Origin: an uncultured Clostridia bacterium
GTDB lineage: Bacteria; Bacillota_A; Clostridia; TANB77; CAG-508
DNA length: 8,433 nt
Assembly: GCA_947624715.1 (NCBI GenBank)
Contig: CANQLO010000047.1
Location: forward strand, 1-8,433
Reading direction: 5' to 3'
Shown: positions 1 to 6,837 of the stretch, in pieces
Position numbering within the stretch: the stretch's first letter is position 1
How the letters are laid out: every line of letters starts with the position of its first letter
The notes under the pieces: generated by a model
Databases searched by the model: none
What the model was told of the DNA's origin: nothing
Seen by the model: only the letters and a program-made list of their open reading frames with translations
Position numbers and translations under genes: made by a program

Positions 1-1341
1 GCAGTAGGAACAATAACAGTAACACCAAGTACAACAAATTGGACAAATCAAGATGTAAGCTTCACAATAACAACAACGGCAAATACAAGCACATATAAGT
101 TGCAATATTCAACAACAGGAACTAGTGGATGGACAGATTATAATGCAAATGCAAAACCAAAATTAAGTGCAAATGGAACAATGTATGCAAGATTAGTAGA
201 AAAAGCCCAAACAGGAAACGTAAGTTCAAATGCATCATCAACAGTAAGTAAGATAGATAAACTAGCACCAAATCCACCGACATTCACAGAAACTCACGAT
301 ACCTCAGGAGTAACAATAACAATAACAGCAACAGACCAAGGTAAAACAACACAATATGCAGAATCAGGTATAGGAAAATACTACTTTAGTACAGATGGAG
401 GAGCAACATATACACCATCAAACGGACAAAATGAAAGATCAAAAACAATATCATTACAACCGGGAACATATACACTAAAAGTAAAAGTACAAGATAATGC
501 AGGAAATCCAAGAGAAAGTACACAAACAACAAGTGTAACAATAGAAAAAGCAGGTCTACCTAAGGATATTAAGGTTGGCGATATAGTTAATTATACACCA
601 AATACAGCAAAAAATACTTATGATTTACCAATGACTAAAAGTGGATATACCTCGGATCAGAAGGTATCACAACAACAATACACTTGGAAGGTATTAAGCA
701 TTAGTGATAACTCAATAGACATAATGGGAATACCGGAAAGGTCACACCAATCAATATATTTAAAAGGAGCGACAGGATATAATAATGGGGTATACTTAAT
801 GAATGAAATATGTAGCACATTATACAGTAATACAACTTTAGAAGTAACATCAAGAAGTATAGATTTAGACGATATAGAACCAAATATGAATAGTTCCGGT
901 ATAGCAGCAAGAGATGCATATAGTGGATATGGCCAAACAAATACATGGACGGGAAAGAATACATGGTACCCATATTTGGCAGAATATCAAAATGGAGTTG
1001 GAATTAATAAAGATAATGTAAGAACTGATGGGATAAATGAAAGTCATGATGGGACAAACCAAGGATTAACCATACCGTTACTTGAAAGTGATAGAACTTC
1101 TTATTCTCATTCAGGAAAAAAAGCAGACAGTGTGACTATTAAAGGTACTTTTTATCAAGTTAAACAAGTTGCTGATTATTACGATGATAAAAACTTTTAT
1201 AAATTAGTATTTCAGACAAATGAGTCATTTTGGCTAGCAACACGAAGTATCGATGGTGGCTCATATCCAAGCTTCGGCATACGTTATATACTAAGAGACA
1301 CATTTTATAGAGTAGCTCTTACCGGGGGATACCGGTGGTAG
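1..1341 (+). CDS. Surface/secreted protein with Ig-like repeats and C-terminal FWLATR domain; 5' end outside window, 3' end frameshifted
   Basis: The reading frame is open from base 1, so the start lies upstream; the in-frame TTG at 100 is an internal leucine. The 446 visible residues begin with two Thr/Ser/Asn-rich beta-sandwich (Ig-like) repeats, about residues 1-84 and 86-184; the second carries a 'YYFSTDGG...PGTYTLKVKVQDNAGN' pattern seen in bacterial adhesion and cell-wall proteins. From about residue 185 a different domain starts (VGDIVNYTP, WKVLSIS, GYNNGVYLMNEIC) and ends in FWLATRS (410-416), SFGIR (424-428) and a short unnatural tail TGGYRW. Proteins with this end usually finish in a '(R)PVV.L' strand; here that strand lies in the next frame (see the entry at 1328). 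No sortase motif or membrane anchor is visible. The role is inferred as extracellular binding; the ligand is unknown. The family is recalled as recurrent in gut Clostridia, but I cannot name a Pfam entry with certainty. Confidence 0.8.
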   Translation, partial: AVGTITVTPSTTNWTNQDVSFTITTTANTSTYKLQYSTTGTSGWTDYNANAKPKLSANGTMYARLVEKAQTGNVSSNASSTVSKIDKLAPNPPTFTETHDTSGVTITITATDQGKTTQYAESGIGKYYFSTDGGATYTPSNGQNERSKTISLQPGTYTLKVKVQDNAGNPRESTQTTSVTIEKAGLPKDIKVGDIVNYTPNTAKNTYDLPMTKSGYTSDQKVSQQQYTWKVLSISDNSIDIMGIPERSHQSIYLKGATGYNNGVYLMNEICSTLYSNTTLEVTSRSIDLDDIEPNMNSSGIAARDAYSGYGQTNTWTGKNTWYPYLAEYQNGVGINKDNVRTDGINESHDGTNQGLTIPLLESDRTSYSHSGKKADSVTIKGTFYQVKQVADYYDDKNFYKLVFQTNESFWLATRSIDGGSYPSFGIRYILRDTFYRVALTGGYRW

Positions 1342-1438
1342 TAGTGCTAGTGGTTTTGAAGTTGTACCTGTGGTAACACTGGTTGAAGAGATTACATTTA
1401 CAAAGAAAACTGATGGTTCATGGGATATTTCGAAATAG
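1328..1438 (+). pseudogene. Out-of-frame C-terminal tail of the surface protein (frameshift at G5 run 1324-1328)
   Basis: Skipping one G of the run at 1324-1328 moves reading from frame 1 to frame 2. It then continues for 36 residues, beginning DTGGSSASGFEVVPVVTL and ending DGSWDISK before TAG at 1436-1438. The FEVVPVVTL strand is what is expected to follow the SFGIR segment in this protein family, so this is a displaced natural C-terminus and not random sequence. The gene as written loses it and adds only a few foreign residues. The cause could be a true mutation, slippage-based switching, or a sequencing/assembly error in the homopolymer; the window cannot tell these apart. Confidence 0.75.
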
Positions 1439-1470
1439 AGTGAAAGATGAAAGGATAGAGTAAAAAATAA

Positions 1471-1501
1471 TCTGGATGGAGGGTACATTGCTCCATCCAG
1501 A
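1471..1501. terminator. Strong inverted repeat after the surface-protein gene; possible terminator, better fit for the minus strand
   Basis: An 11-bp perfect stem (1471-1481 with 1491-1501, core CTGGATGGAG/CTCCATCCAG) closes a 9-base loop. On the + strand no T run follows (AAAGGTTAAA). On the - strand the stem is followed by TTATTTTTTA (complement of 1461-1470), a proper U-tract. It may end minus-strand transcripts, or stabilise the 3' end of the surface-protein mRNA. No minus-strand gene is visible nearby inside the window. Confidence 0.5.
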
Positions 1502-1640
1502 AAGGTTAAATAAAGAACTAAAAATTCATATAGTAATAATGACAAATCATACTAAATTGTACATAAAAAATGTAAAAAATTGAAAATATAACTTTTCTAT
1601 ATAAAAAATTATAATGTTGCAAATGCAAACAAAAAGCAAA
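1502..1640. other. Non-coding A+T-rich spacer
   Basis: No credible gene is seen on either strand. The only structure noticed is a short inverted repeat TTGCA-AA-TGCAA at 1617-1628, a possible small operator about 20 bases upstream of the putative pheS promoter. A TATAAT-like box at 1610-1615 has no good -35 partner. Confidence 0.4.
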
Positions 1641-1647
1641 AATTCTC

Positions 1648-1680
1648 TTGTATTTTTATAAAATTTATGATATCATAAAT
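1648..1680 (+). promoter_or_regulatory. Putative pheST promoter overlapped by an 18-bp palindrome
   Basis: TTGTAT (1648-1653), a 17-base spacer and TATCAT (1671-1676) preceded by TGA (extended -10) make a reasonable SigA-type promoter. It would start the transcript near 1683, about 50 bases before the T-box stem I. The -10 lies inside the perfect palindrome ATTTATGATATCATAAAT (1663-1680). An alternative TATAAT sits at 1683-1688 but lacks a -35. The promoter is placed by sequence only. Confidence 0.45.
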
Positions 1681-1730
1681 AATATAATAAAAAATCTAAA
1701 AACAAAGCAAAGTAAGTAAATGTAAAAACA

Positions 1731-1934
1731 TATTATAGAGAAGTGTGGTAGCTGGAAAACACTATATGACATTTAACTGAATTTCACTTTGTTGGAGTCT
1801 TTTTGAAATATAAGTAGGAAAGAACGGTTGCAACGTTATAGCTATAGAGGCTAGTTAAAATGTTTAATTAGTGAATTTAGGTGGTACAGAGATTATAAAC
1901 AGTTATCTCCCTATTAAGGGGATAACTGTTTTTT
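1731..1934 (+). promoter_or_regulatory. T-box riboswitch, phenylalanine specificity, controlling pheST
   Basis: This untranslated leader senses uncharged tRNA and lets pheST be transcribed when tRNA-Phe is not aminoacylated. Stem I begins near AGAGAAG (1737-1743). The specifier region reads TGAAT-TTC-ACTTT, placing the Phe codon UUC at 1783-1785 followed by the usual A. A possible stem III is TAGC/GCTA (1839-1842 with 1850-1853). The T-box sequence is AGGTGGTACAGAG (1879-1891). Its bases TGGT (1882-1885) would pair with the ACCA end of tRNA, which fits the A73 discriminator of tRNA-Phe. An antiterminator can form as AGG/CCT and GAG/CTC around the 7-base bulge TGGTACA, using CTCCCT at 1907-1912, which is also the 5' arm of the terminator. 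The gene downstream is pheS, agreeing with the specifier. Confidence 0.93.
1897..1934 (+). terminator. T-box intrinsic terminator (default off-state)
   Basis: AACAGTTATC (1898-1907) pairs with GATAACTGTT (1921-1930). CCCT (1909-1912) pairs with AGGG (1917-1920) across one bulged T, leaving a 4-base loop, and a T6 run ends at 1934. Its 5' arm overlaps the antiterminator bases, the standard T-box switch. Confidence 0.9.
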
Positions 1935-2020
1935 AGTGAAATTAAAGCAATGTTAAAACAAAATCAAAAATTTCAAAATTTTATTTATATACCTAGATTT
2001 TGAATAGAAAAATAAGTGAA

Positions 2021-2062
2021 GGGAGGATATGTTAGATTTTAAAACTAACATAAGCTTGTAAA
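2021..2062 (+). promoter_or_regulatory. pheS translation start region: Shine-Dalgarno separated from ATG by a hairpin and a 10-codon upstream ORF
   Basis: The only strong ribosome site is GGGAGG (2021-2026), 36 bases before the pheS ATG. Between them, TATGTTAG (2028-2035) pairs perfectly with CTAACATA (2045-2052). If this 8-bp hairpin folds, the effective spacing drops to about 11 bases, a working distance. Alternatively ATG at 2029 starts a 10-residue peptide, [10 protein letters not shown], ending in TAA (2059-2061) one base before the pheS ATG, allowing translational coupling; but its own spacing to GGGAGG is only 2 bases. The pheS frame has a stop at 2051 and no other start, so ATG 2063 is fixed. 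Confidence 0.6.
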
Positions 2063-3097
2063 ATGGAAGAAAAGGTAAGTAAAATTAAGGAAGTAGCCTT
2101 AAAAGAAATTGAAGATGCAAAAGATGTAAAAAGCTTAGAAGACATTAGAGTAAAGTACTTAGGAAAAAAAGGTGAATTAACAGCATTATTAAAAATGATG
2201 GGAGAGTTATCTCCAGAAGAAAGACCTAAAATGGGAAGTCTAGTAAATAGTGCTAAGACAGAAATAGAGGAAAATATTAAAAGAAAAGAAGAGTTACTAA
2301 AAAATGAAGAGTTAGCAAAAAAACTAGAATCAGAGAGAATAGATGTTACGCTTCCTGCAAGTAAACAAAGAAGAGGAAGTAAGCATCCACTAAATAGAGT
2401 AATTGAAGAAATTGAAGATTTATTTGTTTCCATGGGATACGATGTCGTAGCAGGACCAGAACTTGAAACTGATGAATATTGTTTTGAGAGATTAAATCTA
2501 CCAAAGGGACATCCAGCAAGAGATATGCAAGATAGTTTTTATATTACTACTGAATATTTATTAAGAACTCAAACATCTGCAGTTCAAGCAAGAGCTATGA
2601 TGGCAAATAAAGAAAAAAGTCCTATAAGAATTATAGTACCAGGAAAAACTTATAGAAGAGAAGATGATGCAACACATTCACATCAATTTAATCAAGTTGA
2701 AGGATTAGTTGTAGATGAAAAAATATCTTTTGCAGATTTAAAAGGTACATTAGAAATATTTATGAAACATATGCTTGGAGAAAATACAAGATTAAGATTT
2801 AGACCAAGTTATTTCCCATTCACAGAGCCATCTTATGAAGTTGATGTAAGTTGCTTTAAATGTGGTGGAAAAGGATGCAATCTATGTAAGCAAACAGGAT
2901 GGATAGAATTACTTGGAGCAGGAATAGTACATCCAAATGTTCTAAAAATGAATGGATATGACCCAGAAAAATATAGTGGATTTGCTTTTGGAACAGGATT
3001 AGATAGATTAGCAATGTTCAAATATGGAATAACAGATATTAGACTTTTATATGCTAATGATGTAAGATTCTTAAATCAATTTGATAGGAAAGATTAA
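2063..3097 (+). CDS. pheS: Phenylalanyl-tRNA synthetase alpha subunit
   Basis: PheS is the catalytic subunit of the cytoplasmic alpha2beta2 enzyme that activates phenylalanine with ATP and loads it on tRNA-Phe. The 344 residues match the usual length (about 340-350). Residues 1-90 form the charged N-terminal coiled coil. Residues 91-160 open the class II core ([35 protein letters not shown]). Motif 2 is at about 194-212 ([20 protein letters not shown]). A Cys4 knuckle lies at C264, C267, C272 and C275. Motif 3 is near 303-318 ([11 protein letters not shown]), with alanine at 308 in the phenylalanine pocket, as in normal enzymes. The start ATG is the only in-frame choice, with an unusual ribosome site (see 2021). 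It is controlled by the upstream Phe T-box and co-transcribed with pheT. Nothing in the protein looks damaged. Confidence 0.98.
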   Translation: MEEKVSKIKEVALKEIEDAKDVKSLEDIRVKYLGKKGELTALLKMMGELSPEERPKMGSLVNSAKTEIEENIKRKEELLKNEELAKKLESERIDVTLPASKQRRGSKHPLNRVIEEIEDLFVSMGYDVVAGPELETDEYCFERLNLPKGHPARDMQDSFYITTEYLLRTQTSAVQARAMMANKEKSPIRIIVPGKTYRREDDATHSHQFNQVEGLVVDEKISFADLKGTLEIFMKHMLGENTRLRFRPSYFPFTEPSYEVDVSCFKCGGKGCNLCKQTGWIELLGAGIVHPNVLKMNGYDPEKYSGFAFGTGLDRLAMFKYGITDIRLLYANDVRFLNQFDRKD

Positions 3098-3101
3098 ATA
3101 A

Positions 3102-3182
3102 AATCATTCCTCAGCATGGCAGCTTCGAGGATTTACGAAGTAAATCATTGAAGTGCCGATTCTGAGCGAAGCGAAGAAAGGA
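3102..3182 (+). repeat. Long imperfect hairpin element filling the pheS-pheT spacer
   Basis: The 95-base gap between pheS and pheT folds into one long hairpin: CTCAG (3110-3114) with CTGAG (3162-3166); GGCA (3118-3121) with TGCC (3154-3157); CTTC (3123-3126) with GAAG (3150-3153); and GATTTAC (3130-3136) with GTAAATC (3140-3146) around a GAA loop. The 3' side ends in TGAGCGAAGCGAAGAAAGGA. Its base composition is richer in G+C than the flanks, and the end supplies AAAGGA (3177-3182), 10 bases before the pheT ATG, as the apparent pheT ribosome site. From memory, TGAGCGAAGCGAAG-type palindromic units are dispersed repeats in several bacteria; this copy is unverified. It may be a small mobile element or an mRNA-processing/stability structure. 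It has no T run, so it is not a terminator. Confidence 0.65.
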
Positions 3183-3192
3183 TTAAAAAGAA

Positions 3193-5553
3193 ATGATATT
3201 AAGTACAAATTTTTTAAAAGATTATTTAGATTTAGGTGATGTAGATGTTCATGAATTAGCAGAAAAAATGACTTCTTTAGGAAATGAATATGATTCATGT
3301 GGACATTTAGTTAATACAGGAAAACTAGTTATAGGAGAGGTAATAAGCTGTGTGCCTCATCCTGACTCTGACCACCTACATGTATGTAAAGTAAATGTTG
3401 GAGATAAAGTTCTTCAAATTGTATGTGGTGCTCCAAATGTTAGAGAAGGCTTAAAAGTAATAGTAGCACAGGATGGAACTGTACTACCAGGAGGAGAAAT
3501 AAAGAAATCAAATATAAGAGGACAAGAGTCAAATGGAATGCTTTGTTCAATAGCAGAACTTGGAATAGATAGTAAATTCTTAAAAGAAGAGGATAAGGCA
3601 GGAATACATGAGCTACCACAAGATGCAGAAGTAGGAGAAGATGCTATTAAATACATGGGCTGGGATGATGGAGTAATTGATTTTGACTTGACTGCAAACC
3701 GTGGAGATTTATTAAGCATTTTAGGAATGGCTTATGAGGTAGGAGCAATTTATGATAAAAAAGTAAAACCAATTGATTTATCACATAAAGAAGAAGGAAA
3801 TTTAGATTTTAATGTATCTGTAAAAACAGAAAATTGTTCTTTACTTTTAGCAAGAAAAGTAGAAAACATAGTGATAAAGGAAAGTACTCCTGAAATGAAG
3901 GAAAAACTTATGGCTTCAGGAATAAGGCCGATAAATAATGTTGTTGATATAAGTAACTACGTAATGTTAGAAACAGGTCAGCCATTACATTTTTATGATG
4001 CTGATAAATTAAAAGGCTTATTAGAAGTAAGAATGGCAAGTGAAGGTGAGAAACTAACAACTCTTGATGGAAAAGAAAGAACTTTATCAGAAGAAGATAT
4101 TGTAATATCAGATGGACAAAGAGCAATAGGCCTAGCTGGAGTTATGGGTGGATTAGATACAGAAATAACAGAGGATACAAAAAATGTTTTAATAGAAGCT
4201 GCTGTATTTAATAATGTCAAAATTAGGAGAACATCTAATAAAATATTAAGAAGTGAAGCAAGTAATAGATTTGAAAAAGGATTAGATCCAAATAGAACAT
4301 ACATGGCTATGGAAAGAGCTTGTCATATGCTTGAAAAATATGCAGAAGGAACAACGTGCAAAGGAATAGCTGTATATGATAAAGCAGATAAAGAAGAAAA
4401 GAAAATAGATATTACTGTTAAAAATATAAATGACATTTTAGGAACAAATATTTCAGCAAAAGAAATACTTGATGTATTTAGAAAATTAGACTTTAAAGCT
4501 GAAACTAGTGATAATGAAAAAATAACTGTATCTGTTCCAACTAGAAGAATTGATATTTCAATAAAAGAAGATTTAATTGAAGAAGTTGGAAGAATATATG
4601 GTGTAGATAATGTTGAAGGAAAAGTTATGCTTCTACCAGTTAGAAAAGGAAGTTATGATAAAACAGCTAGAGAAATCAGAAACAAGATGGTTAATTTGGG
4701 ACTAAATGAAACATTATCTTATGCATTAGTAAGTGATTCAGATAGTGATATGTTTACAAATAAGACAAATGAAAAGATAAAAATCTTATCACCACTTACA
4801 GAAGAAAGAAGTACATTAAGACAAAGCTTAATTATATCTTTATATAGAATTTATGAATATAACAAAGCACATGATATAGAAGATATTGCACTATTTGAAA
4901 TGGCAAAAACATTTTATAAAAATAATGAAGATTATAAAGAGGAAAATAAACTAGCATGTTTAATGACAGGAGATTATGATTTAGGATTATCTACTAAAAA
5001 AGTTGATTTCTACATTATTAAAGGTGTTGCAGAAGAAGTACTAGATTATTTAGGATATAGTGGAAGATATAGCTTTGTAGCAGATGGAAAAATTCCAAAT
5101 GATTTCCATCCAGGAAAAACAGCTTTAATATCAGTAAATGGTGAAAATGTTGGTATAGTAGGAAGAGTAAGTCCAGCAATTTGCAAAGATGAAGTTTATG
5201 TTATGGAAATTAACTTAGATAAATTATTAGCAAAGCAAGTTGGAAAGATGAAATATAAGGAAATATCAAAATTCCCAACAGTTAAAAAGGATATTGCAAT
5301 TTTGGTTGATAGTAATGTTTCTGCTCAAGAACTTCAAAAAGCAATAAAAAATAGTGGAGGAAAATTACTTCAAGAATCAAAAGTATTTGATGTTTATACA
5401 GGAAAAGGAATTCCAGAAGGAAAGAAATCAATAGCATTTTCTATTGAACTTGGTGACAGTACAAAAACTCTAACTGATGAAATAATTAATGAAACAATGA
5501 ATAAAATCACTGAAAATTTAAATAATAAGTTTAAGGCAGAATTAAGAAGCTAA
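3193..5553 (+). CDS. pheT: Phenylalanyl-tRNA synthetase beta subunit
   Basis: PheT is the non-catalytic beta subunit that binds tRNA-Phe and edits mischarged Tyr-tRNA-Phe. Its 786 residues are near the normal 790-805. Domains in order: N-terminal cap (1-39); EMAP-like tRNA-binding fold (about 40-150; HPDSDHLHVCKVNVGD, ICSIAELGI-type end); DFDLTANRGDLLS hinge (163-175); B3/B4 editing domain (about 211-385; RPINNVVDISNYVMLETGQPLHFYDADKL); B5 (about 404-476); a class II-like pseudo-core (about 485-680; SPLTEERSTLRQSL, ALFEMAKTF); and the C-terminal ferredoxin-fold anticodon-binding domain (about 688-785; ISKFPTVKKDIAILVD, DVYTGKGIPEGKKSIAFSI). The start ATG is preceded by AAAGGA at 10 bases, lying in the spacer hairpin element. 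It is transcribed with pheS under the T-box. No defects are visible. Confidence 0.98.
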   Translation: MILSTNFLKDYLDLGDVDVHELAEKMTSLGNEYDSCGHLVNTGKLVIGEVISCVPHPDSDHLHVCKVNVGDKVLQIVCGAPNVREGLKVIVAQDGTVLPGGEIKKSNIRGQESNGMLCSIAELGIDSKFLKEEDKAGIHELPQDAEVGEDAIKYMGWDDGVIDFDLTANRGDLLSILGMAYEVGAIYDKKVKPIDLSHKEEGNLDFNVSVKTENCSLLLARKVENIVIKESTPEMKEKLMASGIRPINNVVDISNYVMLETGQPLHFYDADKLKGLLEVRMASEGEKLTTLDGKERTLSEEDIVISDGQRAIGLAGVMGGLDTEITEDTKNVLIEAAVFNNVKIRRTSNKILRSEASNRFEKGLDPNRTYMAMERACHMLEKYAEGTTCKGIAVYDKADKEEKKIDITVKNINDILGTNISAKEILDVFRKLDFKAETSDNEKITVSVPTRRIDISIKEDLIEEVGRIYGVDNVEGKVMLLPVRKGSYDKTAREIRNKMVNLGLNETLSYALVSDSDSDMFTNKTNEKIKILSPLTEERSTLRQSLIISLYRIYEYNKAHDIEDIALFEMAKTFYKNNEDYKEENKLACLMTGDYDLGLSTKKVDFYIIKGVAEEVLDYLGYSGRYSFVADGKIPNDFHPGKTALISVNGENVGIVGRVSPAICKDEVYVMEINLDKLLAKQVGKMKYKEISKFPTVKKDIAILVDSNVSAQELQKAIKNSGGKLLQESKVFDVYTGKGIPEGKKSIAFSIELGDSTKTLTDEIINETMNKITENLNNKFKAELRS

Positions 5554-5595
5554 AGAGAATTTAACAATCCAAAAGAGAAAGGAATTATTTTAAAT

Positions 5596-6771
5596 ATGAA
5601 AGAAATTGGAAATAACATTTTTTATGTAGGAATAAATGATAATGACATCGACTTATTTGAAAATGTATATAATGTTCCTAATGGAGTATCATATAATAGT
5701 TATTTAATTATGGATGAAAAAGTAACATTATTAGATACAGTAGATGTAAGAAAATCGGATGAATGGCTAAAAAAAATAGATGAAAGTTTAAATGGTAAAA
5801 AAATTGACTATTTAATCGTTTCACACGTTGAACCAGACCATTCATCAAACATTCAAGCTTTAACAGAAAAATATCCAGATATTACGTTAGTAGGAAACCA
5901 AAAAACATTTCAACTTTTATCACAATTCTTTAATATAGACTCTAATATAAAAAAGCAAGAAGTAAAAGAAGGAGATGTATTAGATATTGGAAGCCATAAA
6001 TTACAATTCTTTATGGCTCCAATGGTACATTGGCCAGAAGTAATGTGTACTTATGAGCAAACTGAAAAAATTATTTTCTCAGCAGATGCATTTGGTAAAT
6101 TTGGTGTAGTAGACGAAGAAAATATATATGAAGAAAATGAAGAACAGTGGTTACCAGAAGCTAGAAGATATTATATAAATATTGTAGGAAAATATGGTCC
6201 TCAAGTACAAGCATTATTGAAAAAATTATCTACATTAGATATAAAGATGATATGTCCATTGCATGGTCCAATATTAAACAATAACTTAACTTTCTATATT
6301 GATAAATACAATACTTGGAGCACATATATGCCAGAAGAAAAAGGAACTTTAATAGCATTTGCATCTATCCATGGTAACACCAAAAAAGCAGCCAAAAAAG
6401 TTTATGATTTATTAAAAGACCAAGGTGGAATTAAATCAATGGATTTATCAAGATGTGATGTTTATGAAGCGGTTGCAGAAGCTTTTAAATATGATAAAAT
6501 GGTAGTTTTAGCATCTAGTTATAATGCAGGAGTATTTACACCAATGGAAGAATTCTTAAATATACTAAAAACTAAACAATATCAAAATAGAAAAGTAGCA
6601 ATAGTTGAAAATGGCTCATGGGCGCCATCAGCAGGAACATGCATGAGAGCAGCATTTTTAGATATGAAAAATATAGATGTTGTTCCAGATGTAGTTACAA
6701 TAAAATCAAGTATGAAGGAAGAAGATATACCAAAACTTGAAAATATGGTAAATAAACTTTTACAAAATTAG
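5596..6771 (+). CDS. fprA: A-type flavodiiron protein (O2/NO reductase, FprA family)
   Basis: This is a cytoplasmic flavodiiron protein that reduces oxygen to water and/or nitric oxide to N2O, protecting anaerobes. Residues 1-245 form the metallo-beta-lactamase-like domain. All seven di-iron ligands expected in the family are present: H77, E79, D81 and H82 (SHVEPDHSS), H145 (MVHWPE), D164 (SADAFG) and H223 (CPLHGP). Residues 250-391 form the flavodoxin domain with the FMN phosphate loop SIHGNTKKAA (257-266) and isoalloxazine loops SSYNAGVFTPM (307-317) and ENGSWAPSAG (338-347). There is no rubredoxin or flavin-reductase extension, so electrons must come from separate partners not seen here. 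It begins 42 bases after pheT with GAAAGGAA at 5577-5584 and no terminator or promoter between, so read-through from pheST is likely. Length (391) is normal. It ends in TAG. Preference for O2 or NO cannot be told. Confidence 0.95.
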   Translation: MKEIGNNIFYVGINDNDIDLFENVYNVPNGVSYNSYLIMDEKVTLLDTVDVRKSDEWLKKIDESLNGKKIDYLIVSHVEPDHSSNIQALTEKYPDITLVGNQKTFQLLSQFFNIDSNIKKQEVKEGDVLDIGSHKLQFFMAPMVHWPEVMCTYEQTEKIIFSADAFGKFGVVDEENIYEENEEQWLPEARRYYINIVGKYGPQVQALLKKLSTLDIKMICPLHGPILNNNLTFYIDKYNTWSTYMPEEKGTLIAFASIHGNTKKAAKKVYDLLKDQGGIKSMDLSRCDVYEAVAEAFKYDKMVVLASSYNAGVFTPMEEFLNILKTKQYQNRKVAIVENGSWAPSAGTCMRAAFLDMKNIDVVPDVVTIKSSMKEEDIPKLENMVNKLLQN

Positions 6772-6784
6772 TTTAATTAAAGTA

Positions 6785-6824
6785 TTGACGCACGCAAAAG
6801 CGTATGCTATAATATATTATATAG
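6785..6824 (+). promoter_or_regulatory. Consensus extended -10 promoter with two palindromes (likely autoregulated TA operator)
   Basis: TTGACG (6785-6790), 17 bases, then TATAAT (6808-6813) with TG at 6805-6806 is near-perfect SigA. The spacer holds ACGC-AAAA-GCGT (6792-6803), extended outward by GC at 6790-6791 and GC at 6806-6807. The -10 starts a perfect 14-bp palindrome TATAATATATTATA (6808-6821). Palindromes across the promoter are typical of antitoxin-autorepressed modules; the downstream gene is a YefM-type antitoxin, which is known in this family to bind its own promoter. No terminator separates it from fprA. Confidence 0.85.
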
Positions 6825-6837
6825 AGAGGTGTTAAAA

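Noticed and set aside
100..102. Possible start of the surface protein at TTG 100
   Set aside because: The frame is open back to base 1 with the same Ig-like composition and no ribosome site precedes the codon; it is an internal leucine.
701..1545. Several minus-strand open frames of 65-90 codons across the surface-protein gene and its downstream region
   Set aside because: They lie opposite the plus-strand coding frame or cover the hairpin, lack good ribosome sites and have compositions expected from the complementary strand.
2032..4304. Minus-strand open frames inside pheS and pheT
   Set aside because: Shadows of well-recognised genes; Ser/Leu/Phe-rich artefacts of A+T-rich coding DNA.
6829..6831. 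GTG at 6829 as the antitoxin start
   Set aside because: It overlaps the ribosome site GAGAGGTG; ATG 6838 has correct spacing and matches family N-termini better.
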